From Planctomycetota bacterium (GTDB taxonomy: Bacteria; Planctomycetota; UBA1135; GCA-002686595): 40,687 bases of DNA. The notes beneath the pieces are model-generated. The model had not been told where the DNA came from. It saw only the letters and a program-made list of their open reading frames with translations, and did not search any database. The stretch lies in contig NYXZ01000051.1 of the NCBI GenBank assembly GCA_002686595.1, forward strand, positions 1-40,687, read 5' to 3'. Each line of letters opens with the position of its first letter. Position 1 is the first letter of the stretch. Positions 23,884 through 31,527 of this stretch are shown in pieces. Both the position numbers and the translations under genes were made by a program.

Positions 23884-26382
23884 CTAGACCAACTCCAGGC
23901 GTTTGCGCAGGATCCATTCGGCGGCCAATAGCACGATGCAGAGCAGCAGCGTGGCCCAGCGATCCCAGGCGTCGTGGACGCGGGATGAAATAGGTTTGCG
24001 CAGTTCCTCGTCGCCGGGGAACTGCGCCATGAGTCCCGCCAGGTCCGGCAGGGCCAGGGAAACCCCGCCGGTCAGGGCAGCGGCGGCGGCCATGAGTTCC
24101 GGGTCCGGTGTCGGGTCGGCTGTTTCCCGCGAGGGCAGTTCCACGGTGAACTCCGTGCGGACGCGGCTCTGGCCGCCTTCCTCGATGGAGGCGGACCACA
24201 GGCCCGGACGGTCGGCGGCCAGGCTCAGGCGGTAGAGGCCGGCCCGGTTGGCCTGGAGCTCCAGGCTTTCCTGGTGCGTGGTGCCGTCCGGGGCGCTGAC
24301 GCGCAGGCCGATGGCCTGGCGCGTTGAGGGGCGGTAGTCCTCGTCGAGCACGCGGGCTTCGAGAGTCATGCGGCCACCGAGTTCCCAGGTGCTGCGCAGG
24401 GACTCCAGTTGGTAACGGCGATCGCCGCCGCGCAAGCGGCCGAGGGCCAACCAGCGAATGGCGTTGCGCCAGAAGCGATCGTGGTAGCGATCATTGAATC
24501 GATAGCGCCAGCGCCAGGTGGAATCCACCGCCAGGAACAGGGTGCGTCCCGCCGGGTGGTAGCCCGTTACCAAGAGCGGGCGGCGGCCGTAGTTGCCGGT
24601 GTGATTGGGATGGCGCAGCAGCACCTCGGCTCCGGGACGGGCGCGCACAACCGGGGCGTACCAGTAGAAACCCCGCAAGCCGCCCTCGCTTTCCCACAGA
24701 CGTTGATTTGTGGCGGCGTCCTGGTGCAGGCGCACGATGGAGTGGGGGGCGGCGGGGTTTTCGAGTAGGGGCCGGAACTCGGTGGTCGTGTCGCCTTCAA
24801 AGGCCAGGGCGCCGCTGCTGTCGAGGTCCACGGGCAGCAGCGAGGCGAAGATGCTGCCGGTGACCGCCCGCGGCATGTCGTATTCACCGGCGATGGTGAG
24901 CAGGCCGCCGCCGCCTTCCACGAACTCCACCAGGGAGGCGACGAAGGCTTCGCCGCGGGCGGGGTCCGGGGAGATGGCGTAGGGATTCACATCGCCCAGG
25001 ATGATCACATCGTAACTGTCCAGGAGTTCGCGCCGTTCCGTCGGCACGCGTGTCAGGGGCGGCAGGCCGTCACTGCTCTCTTGGATGAAATCAACGGTGG
25101 CGGAGAGCAAGTAGCACTGGCTGGCGAGGCGCGCGTCCGAACGCAGCAGCAGGTTTTTCAGGTAGCGGTATTCCCAACGGGGATAGCCGTCCACATAGAG
25201 CACGCGCACCTGTTCACGGGTGATGCGCACGGCGAACTCGACGCTGTTGTCATCCAGCAGTGATTCTCCGGGGGCGGGCAACAGGCGTGCGCGGAAGCGG
25301 CGCAGACTGGATTTCGATTCGGCTAGGGCGCCGCCGCCGGAGAGCGCCGGAGGCGCCACGAGGAGCAGGCGCTCACCGGCTTCGGTGAGCGCTACCGAGG
25401 CCTCGGACAGGGGCAGAGCTTCGTCCTGCGCGGCGGTTGTGCTGAGTTCCTCCAGGATGACCCGGCCGCGTCCGCCTCCGTTCGTTGCCGCGCCATCAAA
25501 ACCGGTTCCGCGCACGCGCAGGGTCACGGCGATCTCGTCCCCCTCCAGGATTTGGGGCGGCGCCTCGATCAGTTCGATGGAGGTGTTCCGTTCCCGCCGC
25601 AGATCGCCGACGAGAACCGTGGAGAGCGTGATGCCGGCGCTGCCCAGGGCGCGCGCCGCGCGCAGTACATCGCGGCCACCGGTGTTGCGTCCGCCGCTGA
25701 CCAGCACCACATCGGTCACATGCTGCCCGCGTCGCACCTGGGCCAAGCGGGTCAGGGCGTCTCCGATATGCGTGGCGTTGCCCAGGGCGGGTGGGCGCGC
25801 GGCGGCGGGTGGCGGTTGTCCTGCCGCCGCGCCCTGTTCCGAGTCGGCAGAGGGCGAGTCGGACAAGGGTGCGAAGTTAGCGATGGGCGTCAGGCCGTTG
25901 GAGAAGGCGAAGGCTCCGTGGGAATAGCCGCGTTCCGCGAGGATCGGCAGGAGCGCTTGGGTCAGGGCCGCTTGGGCCAGTTCCGCGCGCGTCAGTTGAT
26001 CCGCGGGGCGTCCGAGCAAGCGCTCGAGATCAGCTTGCACCGCCCGCGGGTAGGTGTCGCGGCGTCCCATGCTGGCGGAGTTGTCCAGGGCTAGGAGCAC
26101 CTGGGGAGCCTCGACCTCTTCTCGGTGTTCGACGAGTACCGGGCGCGCCAGCACGGTGAGCAAGAGCAGCACGGCGGCGGCGCGCAGGCTTCCCAGGACC
26201 AACCGCCAACGGGGGGAGATGCCCTGGTGGCGATAACCGAGCCAAGAGAGCAGCACGACAGTGGGCAAGACCAGCAGGACGATGACCCAGGCCGGGGGCA
26301 GGTCGACCAAGGACCAACTCTGGCGCAGGGCGGGCCCCAGTGTTTCTTCTGCGGCCTGCTGGGCAGCGAGGGGCAAGATCAC
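23884..26382 (-). CDS. membrane VWA protein with GATase-like domain (moxR-cluster type)
   Basis: An 832-residue protein. The start is set at GTG 26382, overlapping the preceding TGA as GTGA; the longer TTG frame adds only nine residues. Two membrane segments (AWVIVLLVLPTVVLLSWLG at about 31-49; AAAVLLLLTVLARPVLV at about 68-84) are followed by a VWA domain. Its MIDAS starts at Asp100 (DNSASM), so metal binding looks intact. A beta-sandwich part follows (TSIELIEAPPQILEGDEIAVTLRVRG). Residues about 380-690 resemble a class I glutamine-amidotransferase-like fold (YDVIILGDVNPYAISP, VEFVEGGGGLLTIAGEYDMP), but no catalytic Cys is evident. A C-terminal membrane segment (WATLLLCIVLLAAEWIL) ends the protein. 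Such proteins are known next to moxR and DUF58 genes; they probably act with the MoxR ATPase on the periplasmic face. Confidence 0.85.
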   Translation of the reverse strand: MILPLAAQQAAEETLGPALRQSWSLVDLPPAWVIVLLVLPTVVLLSWLGYRHQGISPRWRLVLGSLRAAAVLLLLTVLARPVLVEHREEVEAPQVLLALDNSASMGRRDTYPRAVQADLERLLGRPADQLTRAELAQAALTQALLPILAERGYSHGAFAFSNGLTPIANFAPLSDSPSADSEQGAAAGQPPPAAARPPALGNATHIGDALTRLAQVRRGQHVTDVVLVSGGRNTGGRDVLRAARALGSAGITLSTVLVGDLRRERNTSIELIEAPPQILEGDEIAVTLRVRGTGFDGAATNGGGRGRVILEELSTTAAQDEALPLSEASVALTEAGERLLLVAPPALSGGGALAESKSSLRRFRARLLPAPGESLLDDNSVEFAVRITREQVRVLYVDGYPRWEYRYLKNLLLRSDARLASQCYLLSATVDFIQESSDGLPPLTRVPTERRELLDSYDVIILGDVNPYAISPDPARGEAFVASLVEFVEGGGGLLTIAGEYDMPRAVTGSIFASLLPVDLDSSGALAFEGDTTTEFRPLLENPAAPHSIVRLHQDAATNQRLWESEGGLRGFYWYAPVVRARPGAEVLLRHPNHTGNYGRRPLLVTGYHPAGRTLFLAVDSTWRWRYRFNDRYHDRFWRNAIRWLALGRLRGGDRRYQLESLRSTWELGGRMTLEARVLDEDYRPSTRQAIGLRVSAPDGTTHQESLELQANRAGLYRLSLAADRPGLWSASIEEGGQSRVRTEFTVELPSRETADPTPDPELMAAAAALTGGVSLALPDLAGLMAQFPGDEELRKPISSRVHDAWDRWATLLLCIVLLAAEWILRKRLELV

Positions 26383-28730
26383 AGAAGCCTCCGGCGGGTC
26401 CCGAGCCAAGCGGCGAGCAGTGTTTCCAGGGCCACGGCGCAGAGGGCCGCCGCTGCCAGCCAGCGCCAGAGTTCCCCTTCTGCGTCGTGGTCAGCGGTCG
26501 CGTTCCGTTCCCGCGCCTGTCCATCAACTGGGGTCAGAGCCCGGTGCACAGTTCCTAGCTCAGCGAGCGTCAACCGCGCCAAATCGCCCTCGGCGGGGTC
26601 GCTCTGGATGGCGAAGGCCTCCTGGGCGCCGCCGTCGAGGATGAAGTGATAGGCACCGGCGCGAGCTGTTTGGGGACCCTCCAGGGCTGGCAGCAGCCAG
26701 GTATCAACGGGAGTTTGAGTGGCCTCGCCCTCCAGGGGCCGGCGGGTGGAGTCCGGGCCGGACCACTGTGGGGAGCGGGGCCAAGTTGGGCTTTCCAGGG
26801 CCAAGGTGGCTCCCGGGGCTCCGTTGCGGGCCGGCTCTCGGCGCCGGGCCAGGTGGCGCAGCAATTCGTGGGTCAGGGGCACGAGCGAGGCCGGCGATTC
26901 CGGCAGGCGGGTCCAGGACGGGTCCAGGCTGCTGGTCCAGAGTACAACCCGGCCGCGGTCGAAGGTGCGCTCCATTAGCAAGGGACTGCGATCACCGTCG
27001 TCGAGGGTGGCGAGGACCGTAGTGGTTGGCAGGGGGTGGGCATCTTGGAACTCGAAGATGGGGACTTCGGTCAGGAGCGGGCGCCAGATCTCGTCGGCGA
27101 AGAAGGACAGGGCCGGATGGGTTGTGGCGAAGTCCGCAACGCGGAACCAACTCGTGCGGCGATCGGCGACGGCCCGACTGGGACCGAGTTCCGCGGGCAG
27201 CAGGCCCGTGCCATCGGGGCGGAAGAAGAGGCGGTTATAGGCCGCTGGATCCAGGCGCGGGCCACAACCAATCCAGAGGGCGCCTCCAGTGGCCACGCGG
27301 CGTTCCAACTTTTCTACCCAGCTGGCGCTGGGGCGCGCCACATTTGCGAGCACGATCACATCCCAACCGGTTAGGTCCAGCGTGGCGAGTTCGTCCGGGC
27401 GCACTTCGCTGACCTGGAATGGTCCAGCGCGGGAGGTTGTTCCACTACTTCCCCCGGCTCCCCCAATATTAATGCCCTCCGCTGCGGTTGAGCCAAGGCC
27501 GCCGGGCGTTGGTTCGAGGACCGCCCGCAGGAGCCCCACGGCGTCGCGTTGCAGATCCGCAGAGGAAGCTCCGTTGACCAGCAGTACACGCACCGGCGGG
27601 GCGACGGGGATGACCCGCGTGCGCTGGTCGTCGAGCGCCAGACCGTCGCCCTCCAGTTGCGCCGTGAAGAGCATCTGTCCAGCTCGCGGGAAACCCACTT
27701 CGAAGAGGGCTTCCGCGCTTTGACCGCCGGGAATTGAGAGTTGTTGGCTGGGCAAGCGGCCGGAGTCGGATTCCAGGGACAAGCGCAGGGAAGTTTGGGC
27801 TTCCAATCCGTGGTTGGTGACGCCCACGGCCAGCACGCCCCGGGAGCCGGCCCGGGGGGCTGGACCCAGGACCGTGATGGAGGTCAGCCCCACATTGGGC
27901 GGAATGGCCGGATCCGGGCCCAGATCCTCCACCAGCACGCGCGCGCCGAGGGCTTGGAGTTCGTCGAGCAACTCCCGGCGATTGGCCGCTGCGTTGGCGT
28001 TGCCGGTCGAGTTATTCGCGGCGCTGGTGCCATTGACTGCGCCTGCTCCGCCGCTGTCACCGGCGGCGGCGAGGGCCACGGCCTCGGAGGGGAAATCATT
28101 GCGCTGCAGGTCGCAGAGCAGGCGAATCTGGGCCGGGGAACCGGACCGGGCCAGGCCGGAGAGATCCTCGCGCAGGATCGTCAGCACTTCCCCAAGGGCC
28201 GCCGCCAGATCCAGGCGTTCGTCCGTGGGTTCCTGGAGCGTAGTCAGGATTGAAAGGGCCTCGTCCGGACCGCCGCGCGACAGGCGCCGCGTGTGGGAGC
28301 CCGCCAGGAGCAGGTGGACGCGATCGCCCCGGGCGGTGTCGAGTTCCGTGAGCAGTTCCCGAGCGCGCCCCAGGATGCGGTCGAAGGAAGAGTGCAGGCC
28401 GCTGCGGAAGCCGGTGGAACCGGAGGCGTCCAACACCAGGATCAGTTCCCGGCGCGCCTCACCGAGGGCGGACAGGGGCGATGCGCCGCCGCTGAAGGGG
28501 CGCGCCACGGCCAGGGCCAGACAGGCGATGCCCGCCATGCGCAGGAGCAAGAGGAGCAGGTTCTCGAGCTGCACTCGGCGGCGCGTCTTGCGGTAGGCGG
28601 CCTGGACGAATCGCATGGCGGCCCAGGGCAGGGGGCGATAGCGGCGCCGGTTGAGCAGGTGAATGACAAGCGGCACGGCGGCCAGGCCGAGGCCCGCGAG
28701 TAGGGCTGGGTTGAGGAAGCCCGGAAACAT
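26379..28730 (-). CDS. BatA-like aerotolerance N-terminal/VWA membrane protein
   Basis: A 783-residue protein. The ATG at 28730 has AGGAG with 8-nt spacing; an upstream in-frame GTG would overlap that site and is rejected. The N-terminus MFPGFLNPALLAGLGLAAVPLVIHLLNRRRYRPLPWAAMRFV is the BatA (aerotolerance regulator) signature, with a second membrane segment LLLLLLRMAGIACLALAVARPF at about 58-79. A VWA domain follows, with MIDAS DASGS at 101-105. Residues about 350-560 resemble a GATase-like fold (WDVIVLANVARPSASWVEKL, GGALWIGCGPRLDP). A final membrane helix (LAAAALCAVALETLLAAWLG) precedes a basic tail. BatA proteins work with MoxR and DUF58 partners; the exact role is not settled. The stop overlaps the next start by 4 bp. 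Confidence 0.88.
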   Translation of the reverse strand: MFPGFLNPALLAGLGLAAVPLVIHLLNRRRYRPLPWAAMRFVQAAYRKTRRRVQLENLLLLLLRMAGIACLALAVARPFSGGASPLSALGEARRELILVLDASGSTGFRSGLHSSFDRILGRARELLTELDTARGDRVHLLLAGSHTRRLSRGGPDEALSILTTLQEPTDERLDLAAALGEVLTILREDLSGLARSGSPAQIRLLCDLQRNDFPSEAVALAAAGDSGGAGAVNGTSAANNSTGNANAAANRRELLDELQALGARVLVEDLGPDPAIPPNVGLTSITVLGPAPRAGSRGVLAVGVTNHGLEAQTSLRLSLESDSGRLPSQQLSIPGGQSAEALFEVGFPRAGQMLFTAQLEGDGLALDDQRTRVIPVAPPVRVLLVNGASSADLQRDAVGLLRAVLEPTPGGLGSTAAEGINIGGAGGSSGTTSRAGPFQVSEVRPDELATLDLTGWDVIVLANVARPSASWVEKLERRVATGGALWIGCGPRLDPAAYNRLFFRPDGTGLLPAELGPSRAVADRRTSWFRVADFATTHPALSFFADEIWRPLLTEVPIFEFQDAHPLPTTTVLATLDDGDRSPLLMERTFDRGRVVLWTSSLDPSWTRLPESPASLVPLTHELLRHLARRREPARNGAPGATLALESPTWPRSPQWSGPDSTRRPLEGEATQTPVDTWLLPALEGPQTARAGAYHFILDGGAQEAFAIQSDPAEGDLARLTLAELGTVHRALTPVDGQARERNATADHDAEGELWRWLAAAALCAVALETLLAAWLGTRRRLL

Positions 28731-28845
28731 CAGGCGCACTCCTGCGGGGGCAGTTCAGTGAGGTGGCCTGTGTGATCTGTAGGAATCGTCAGACCAAATC
28801 GTCCGGGGCAGAGCGCGACCGTGGCTCGGGGCGGGCTGGAATGAC
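28731..28845 (-). other. 115-bp gap between DUF58 and BatA-like genes
   Basis: This short gap carries the SD (AGGAG, 28739-28743 on the minus strand) of the BatA-like gene. I see no promoter, hairpin or small gene in it, and the downstream genes are probably read from the same transcript. Confidence 0.4.
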
Positions 28846-29781
28846 TCATTGGGAGCGCTTTCCTCCGTGGGCGCGTCCGGCGCGCTTGGCCAAGTAGGCG
28901 GAAAGCACCTGGTCCAGCGGGTCCGCGCTCTCGATCTCGATCAGGTCGATGGACAGGGCGCGGGCCTGGTGGGCCAGTTCAGCGCGGTGTTCCGCCAGTT
29001 CCTCCAGGTAGGCGGCGCGCAGGGCGTTGGGGTCGATCTTGCGCGAGCCCGTGTCCTCCATTCCCTCCAGGCGCACCAACCGTTCGAGGTCGAAGGAAAC
29101 CTCGAGGGGATCTAGGATGCGGAACAAAATGGGCTCGTGGCCGCCGTGGACCAAGAGCCGCAGGCCCTTGGTGATGGAGTCCACGTCGTCGAGGAAGTCG
29201 GAGAAGATGGCGACGATGCCGCGCCGGGCCAAGCGGCCGGCGGTGCCCTGGAGAACCGCTCCGATGGCTGTCGGGCCGCTGGGCTTTGTCTCGGTCAGGG
29301 CGTCGAGGATGCCTTTGCGTTGGGCGGCGCCGCCAGCCGGGGGCAGGACGCGGCGGGCTTGATCGTCGAAGACCACCAGGCCCGCCATGTCGCGGCTGGC
29401 CAGGAGCAGGTGGGCCAGGGCAGCGGCGCACCAACGGGCGTAGTCGAGTTTGGTCCAGGCCAGGGAGCCGAAGGCCATGGACTCCGAAGCGTCCAGCAAC
29501 AGATGGCAGGCCAGGTTGGTCTCCTCGATGAACTCCTTGACCACCAGCCGATCGGACTTGGCGAAGACCTTCCAATCCACATGGCGCAGTTCGTCGCCCT
29601 GGACATAGGGCCGGTGCTGGGCGAACTCGATGGAGCTACCCCGGTGGGGAGAGCGGTGGTGGCCGGCCATAAAGCCCTCCACTACCTGGCGGGCCACCAG
29701 CGAAAGACCGGCGAGGCGGTCGAGGACCTTGGGATCCAGGACGCCGGCGGCCGGGCTAGTCTTGTGTGAATCTCGGGGCAC
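28846..29781 (-). CDS. DUF58 family protein (VWA-like MoxR partner)
   Basis: A 311-residue cytoplasmic protein. The DUF58 core is clear: EFAQHRPYVQGDELRHVDWKVFAKSDRLVVKEFIEE at about 52-87, which carries the PY..GD..R.IDW motif. A VWA-like metal site follows, with DASESM at 97-102 (Asp97, Ser99, Ser101). The C-terminal part has GIVAIFSDFLDDVDSI and HGGHEPILFRILDPLE. DUF58 proteins are standard partners of MoxR ATPases. The start is GTG 29781 (no ATG occurs before the conserved core) and has no SD. In ordinary clusters moxR and DUF58 are nearly adjacent; here two MITE-like repeats lie between them, which may alter their co-expression. Confidence 0.92.
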   Translation of the reverse strand: MPRDSHKTSPAAGVLDPKVLDRLAGLSLVARQVVEGFMAGHHRSPHRGSSIEFAQHRPYVQGDELRHVDWKVFAKSDRLVVKEFIEETNLACHLLLDASESMAFGSLAWTKLDYARWCAAALAHLLLASRDMAGLVVFDDQARRVLPPAGGAAQRKGILDALTETKPSGPTAIGAVLQGTAGRLARRGIVAIFSDFLDDVDSITKGLRLLVHGGHEPILFRILDPLEVSFDLERLVRLEGMEDTGSRKIDPNALRAAYLEELAEHRAELAHQARALSIDLIEIESADPLDQVLSAYLAKRAGRAHGGKRSQ

Positions 29782-29803
29782 TGAGCGGGAAGCGCGCTTG
29801 GCC

Positions 29804-29980
29804 TAGGAGCCCGTTGAGAAAGTCCCGTCGCGAGGCGAAGCCAGCGGCGAGGAGGCAAGGAAGGCGCAGGCGAGACGGCGGAGGCGGCCCTGTGGGGCCG
29901 TCGAGCACGGCTCGGCAAGCCTGACGCCGGATCGGCGTCGATGGCGAAGCCGTAGTAGGGAGTTTCTCAATGGGTTCCTA
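29804..29980. mobile_element. MITE-like element, copy 1 (177 bp)
   Basis: A non-coding repeat with imperfect terminal inverted repeats of about 23 bp (29804-29826 and 29958-29980; shared core GGAGCCCGTTGAGAAAGT in the left end, with 20 of 23 positions matching the reverse complement of the right end). Inside are a hairpin CGGCCC-tgtg-GGGCCG (29885-29900) and a second, GACGCC / GGCGTC (29923-29939). The left end lies in CCTAGG, and the junction with copy 2 reads CCTAGAGG. It encodes no transposase, so it is probably non-autonomous; the parent family is not identified. Confidence 0.7.
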
Positions 29981-30172
29981 GAGGAGCCCGTTGAGAAAGT
30001 CCCGTCGCGAGGCGAAGCCTCTGGCGGCGAAGTTATTTGCGGCGAGGCAACAAAGGCGCAGGCGAGACGGCGGGAGCGGCCCTGTCGGGCCGTCGAGCAC
30101 GGCTCGGCAGCCACACGCCGCCATCGGCGTCTAGGGCTTCGCCGAATTAGGGAGTTCATCAACGGGCTCCTA
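29981..30172. mobile_element. MITE-like element, copy 2 (192 bp), abutting moxR stop
   Basis: A second, head-to-tail copy. The ends are at 29981-30003 and 30150-30172 and are again mutually inverted. The copy shares long blocks with copy 1 (terminal core, GGCGCAGGCGAGACGGCGG-like stretch, GTCGAGCACGGCTCGGCA) but has an extra segment near 30021-30036. Both inner hairpins persist in form: CGGCCC-tgtc-GGGCCG (30077-30092) and ACGCCG-ccat-CGGCGT (30115-30130). The right end lies in CCTAGG and its CTAG supplies the TAG stop codon of moxR (30170-30172). Confidence 0.7.
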
Positions 30173-31234
30173 GGCTTGCGGCACGCCGGGAACGCCGACG
30201 CCTACCTCGGAGCCGGGCCGGACTTCCGCCAGCAGGCGGTCGACGATGGCGTCGGGCGTAATACCCTCGGCGGCGGCGGTGAAGTTGGTGACGATGCGGT
30301 GACGCAGCACCGGATGGGCCACGGCGTGCACATCGGCGATGGCCACATGGTCGCGGCCGGCCAGGGCGGCCTGGGCCTTGGCGCCGAGCACCAGGTACTG
30401 GCTGGCCCGTGGTCCGGCGCCCCAGGTGATCCACTCATCGGCGAAGGGCAGGGCGGCGCCGGAACGCACGCGGGTGCCGCGCGTCAGTTCAAGGATGTGA
30501 TCGTAGACATGGTCGGCCACGGGCACGGCGCGCACCAGGCTCTGCAGCTCGCTCAGTTCGGCGGCATCGATGACGCGCTCCACTTCGTCGCTGGTGTTGC
30601 CGGTTGTGCGGCGCAGGATCTCCCGTTCCTCGGCGGCGCTCGGGTAGTCCACATTGACCTGGAACATGAAGCGGTCGAGTTGGGCCTCGGGCAGGGGATA
30701 GGTGCCTTCCTGCTCGATGGGGTTTTGCGTGGCCAGCACGAAGAAGGGCTCCGGCAGGGCGTGGCGGCGACCGGCGGACGTCACCTGGCGCTCGACCATG
30801 GCTTCGAGCAGGGCCGATTGGGTCTTGGGGGGCGTGCGGTTGATCTCGTCCGCCAGGATGACATTGGCGAAGAGCGGCCCGGGGGCGAAGTGGAAGTTGC
30901 GCGCGCCGCTCTCCGGGTCGATCTGCAGCAACTCCGTGCCGGTGATGTCCGAGGGCATCAGGTCCGGCGTGAACTGGATTCTATTAAAGGTGAGGTCGAG
31001 GGTCTCCGAGAGGCTCGAGATCAGGAGTGTCTTGGCCAGGCCCGGGACGCCCACGAGCAGGCAGTGGCCCCTTGAGAGGATGGCGATCAGGAGCTGGTCG
31101 ATGACGCGGTCCTGGCCGACGATGACCCGCTGCAGGGCGGCCTTCATGCGTCCATGGGCCTCTTGGACGCGGCCCCCGGTGCTGCCGGGGGCAGGGGGCG
31201 GGGTGGCGGGGGGCGGGGACTGGCTATTGGACAT
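30170..31234 (-). CDS. moxR: MoxR family AAA+ ATPase
   Basis: A 354-residue ATPase with a Pro-rich N-terminal tail (residues 5-17). Walker A is GVPGLAKT at 62-69 with Lys68. Walker B is VILADEINR with Asp129-Glu130. The sensor-1 block is [26 protein letters not shown] at about 166-191. These are standard MoxR motifs. MoxR proteins are thought to remodel or mature protein complexes together with VWA partners, here the DUF58, BatA-like and VWA/GATase-like proteins downstream. It is the first gene of the long minus-strand block. The ATG has no SD. The last codons CCG CAA GCC TAG run into the MITE copy 2 terminus, so the element provides the stop codon; the AAA+ core is complete, and only the last few residues may differ from those before insertion. 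Confidence 0.93.
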   Translation of the reverse strand: MSNSQSPPPATPPPAPGSTGGRVQEAHGRMKAALQRVIVGQDRVIDQLLIAILSRGHCLLVGVPGLAKTLLISSLSETLDLTFNRIQFTPDLMPSDITGTELLQIDPESGARNFHFAPGPLFANVILADEINRTPPKTQSALLEAMVERQVTSAGRRHALPEPFFVLATQNPIEQEGTYPLPEAQLDRFMFQVNVDYPSAAEEREILRRTTGNTSDEVERVIDAAELSELQSLVRAVPVADHVYDHILELTRGTRVRSGAALPFADEWITWGAGPRASQYLVLGAKAQAALAGRDHVAIADVHAVAHPVLRHRIVTNFTAAAEGITPDAIVDRLLAEVRPGSEVGVGVPGVPQA

Positions 31235-31527
31235 GGGGGCCTCGGTGCGGTGGTGCGGACGGGAACGGACTAGGCTAGGAGACTCTACCCGCTAGGGGGG
31301 GCCCGTCCTACGGAACGCATGGCTGGAAGTGGGCGCAGCCTGTCCCGCCGGGAGCGCCCGGCGGCGCTCCCCGAGGGGATGTCCGCGCCCAGGCGGGGGG
31401 TGGAGGGCGGCGCCCAGCCGCCGTGGGCCCCACCCTCCACCGGATGGTGTACCGAATCGCATACCTGGCAGCGTCCTCTTCACGCGGACCGCATACCTTG
31501 GAACGGGAACGGAATGCCTTGGAATGC
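31235..31527. promoter_or_regulatory. intergenic leader of the moxR block with large inverted repeat 31399-31441
   Basis: A 293-bp gap between the FG-GAP gene stop and the moxR start, both on the minus strand. A 9-bp perfect stem GGTGGAGGG (31399-31407) / CCCTCCACC (31433-31441) encloses a smaller hairpin (CGGC-gccca-GCCG, 31408-31420). It lies about 90 bp downstream of the FG-GAP stop, so it may end that transcript. The promoter of the moxR block should be between about 31240 and 31390; I cannot fix its hexamers. Near the FG-GAP stop there is a short direct repeat GGAATGCCTT / GGAATGCCTA. Confidence 0.4.

Noticed and set aside
29803-30162. 119-codon minus-strand frame across both MITE-like copies
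   Set aside because: The protein is simply the repeat translated twice (ending RDGTFSTGS in each half), is Arg/Ser-rich and starts within the terminal inverted repeat. There is no evidence of a gene.
31292-31483. 63-codon minus-strand frame upstream of moxR
   Set aside because: It is Gly/Pro/Arg-rich, covers the inverted repeat, and has no SD or motif.
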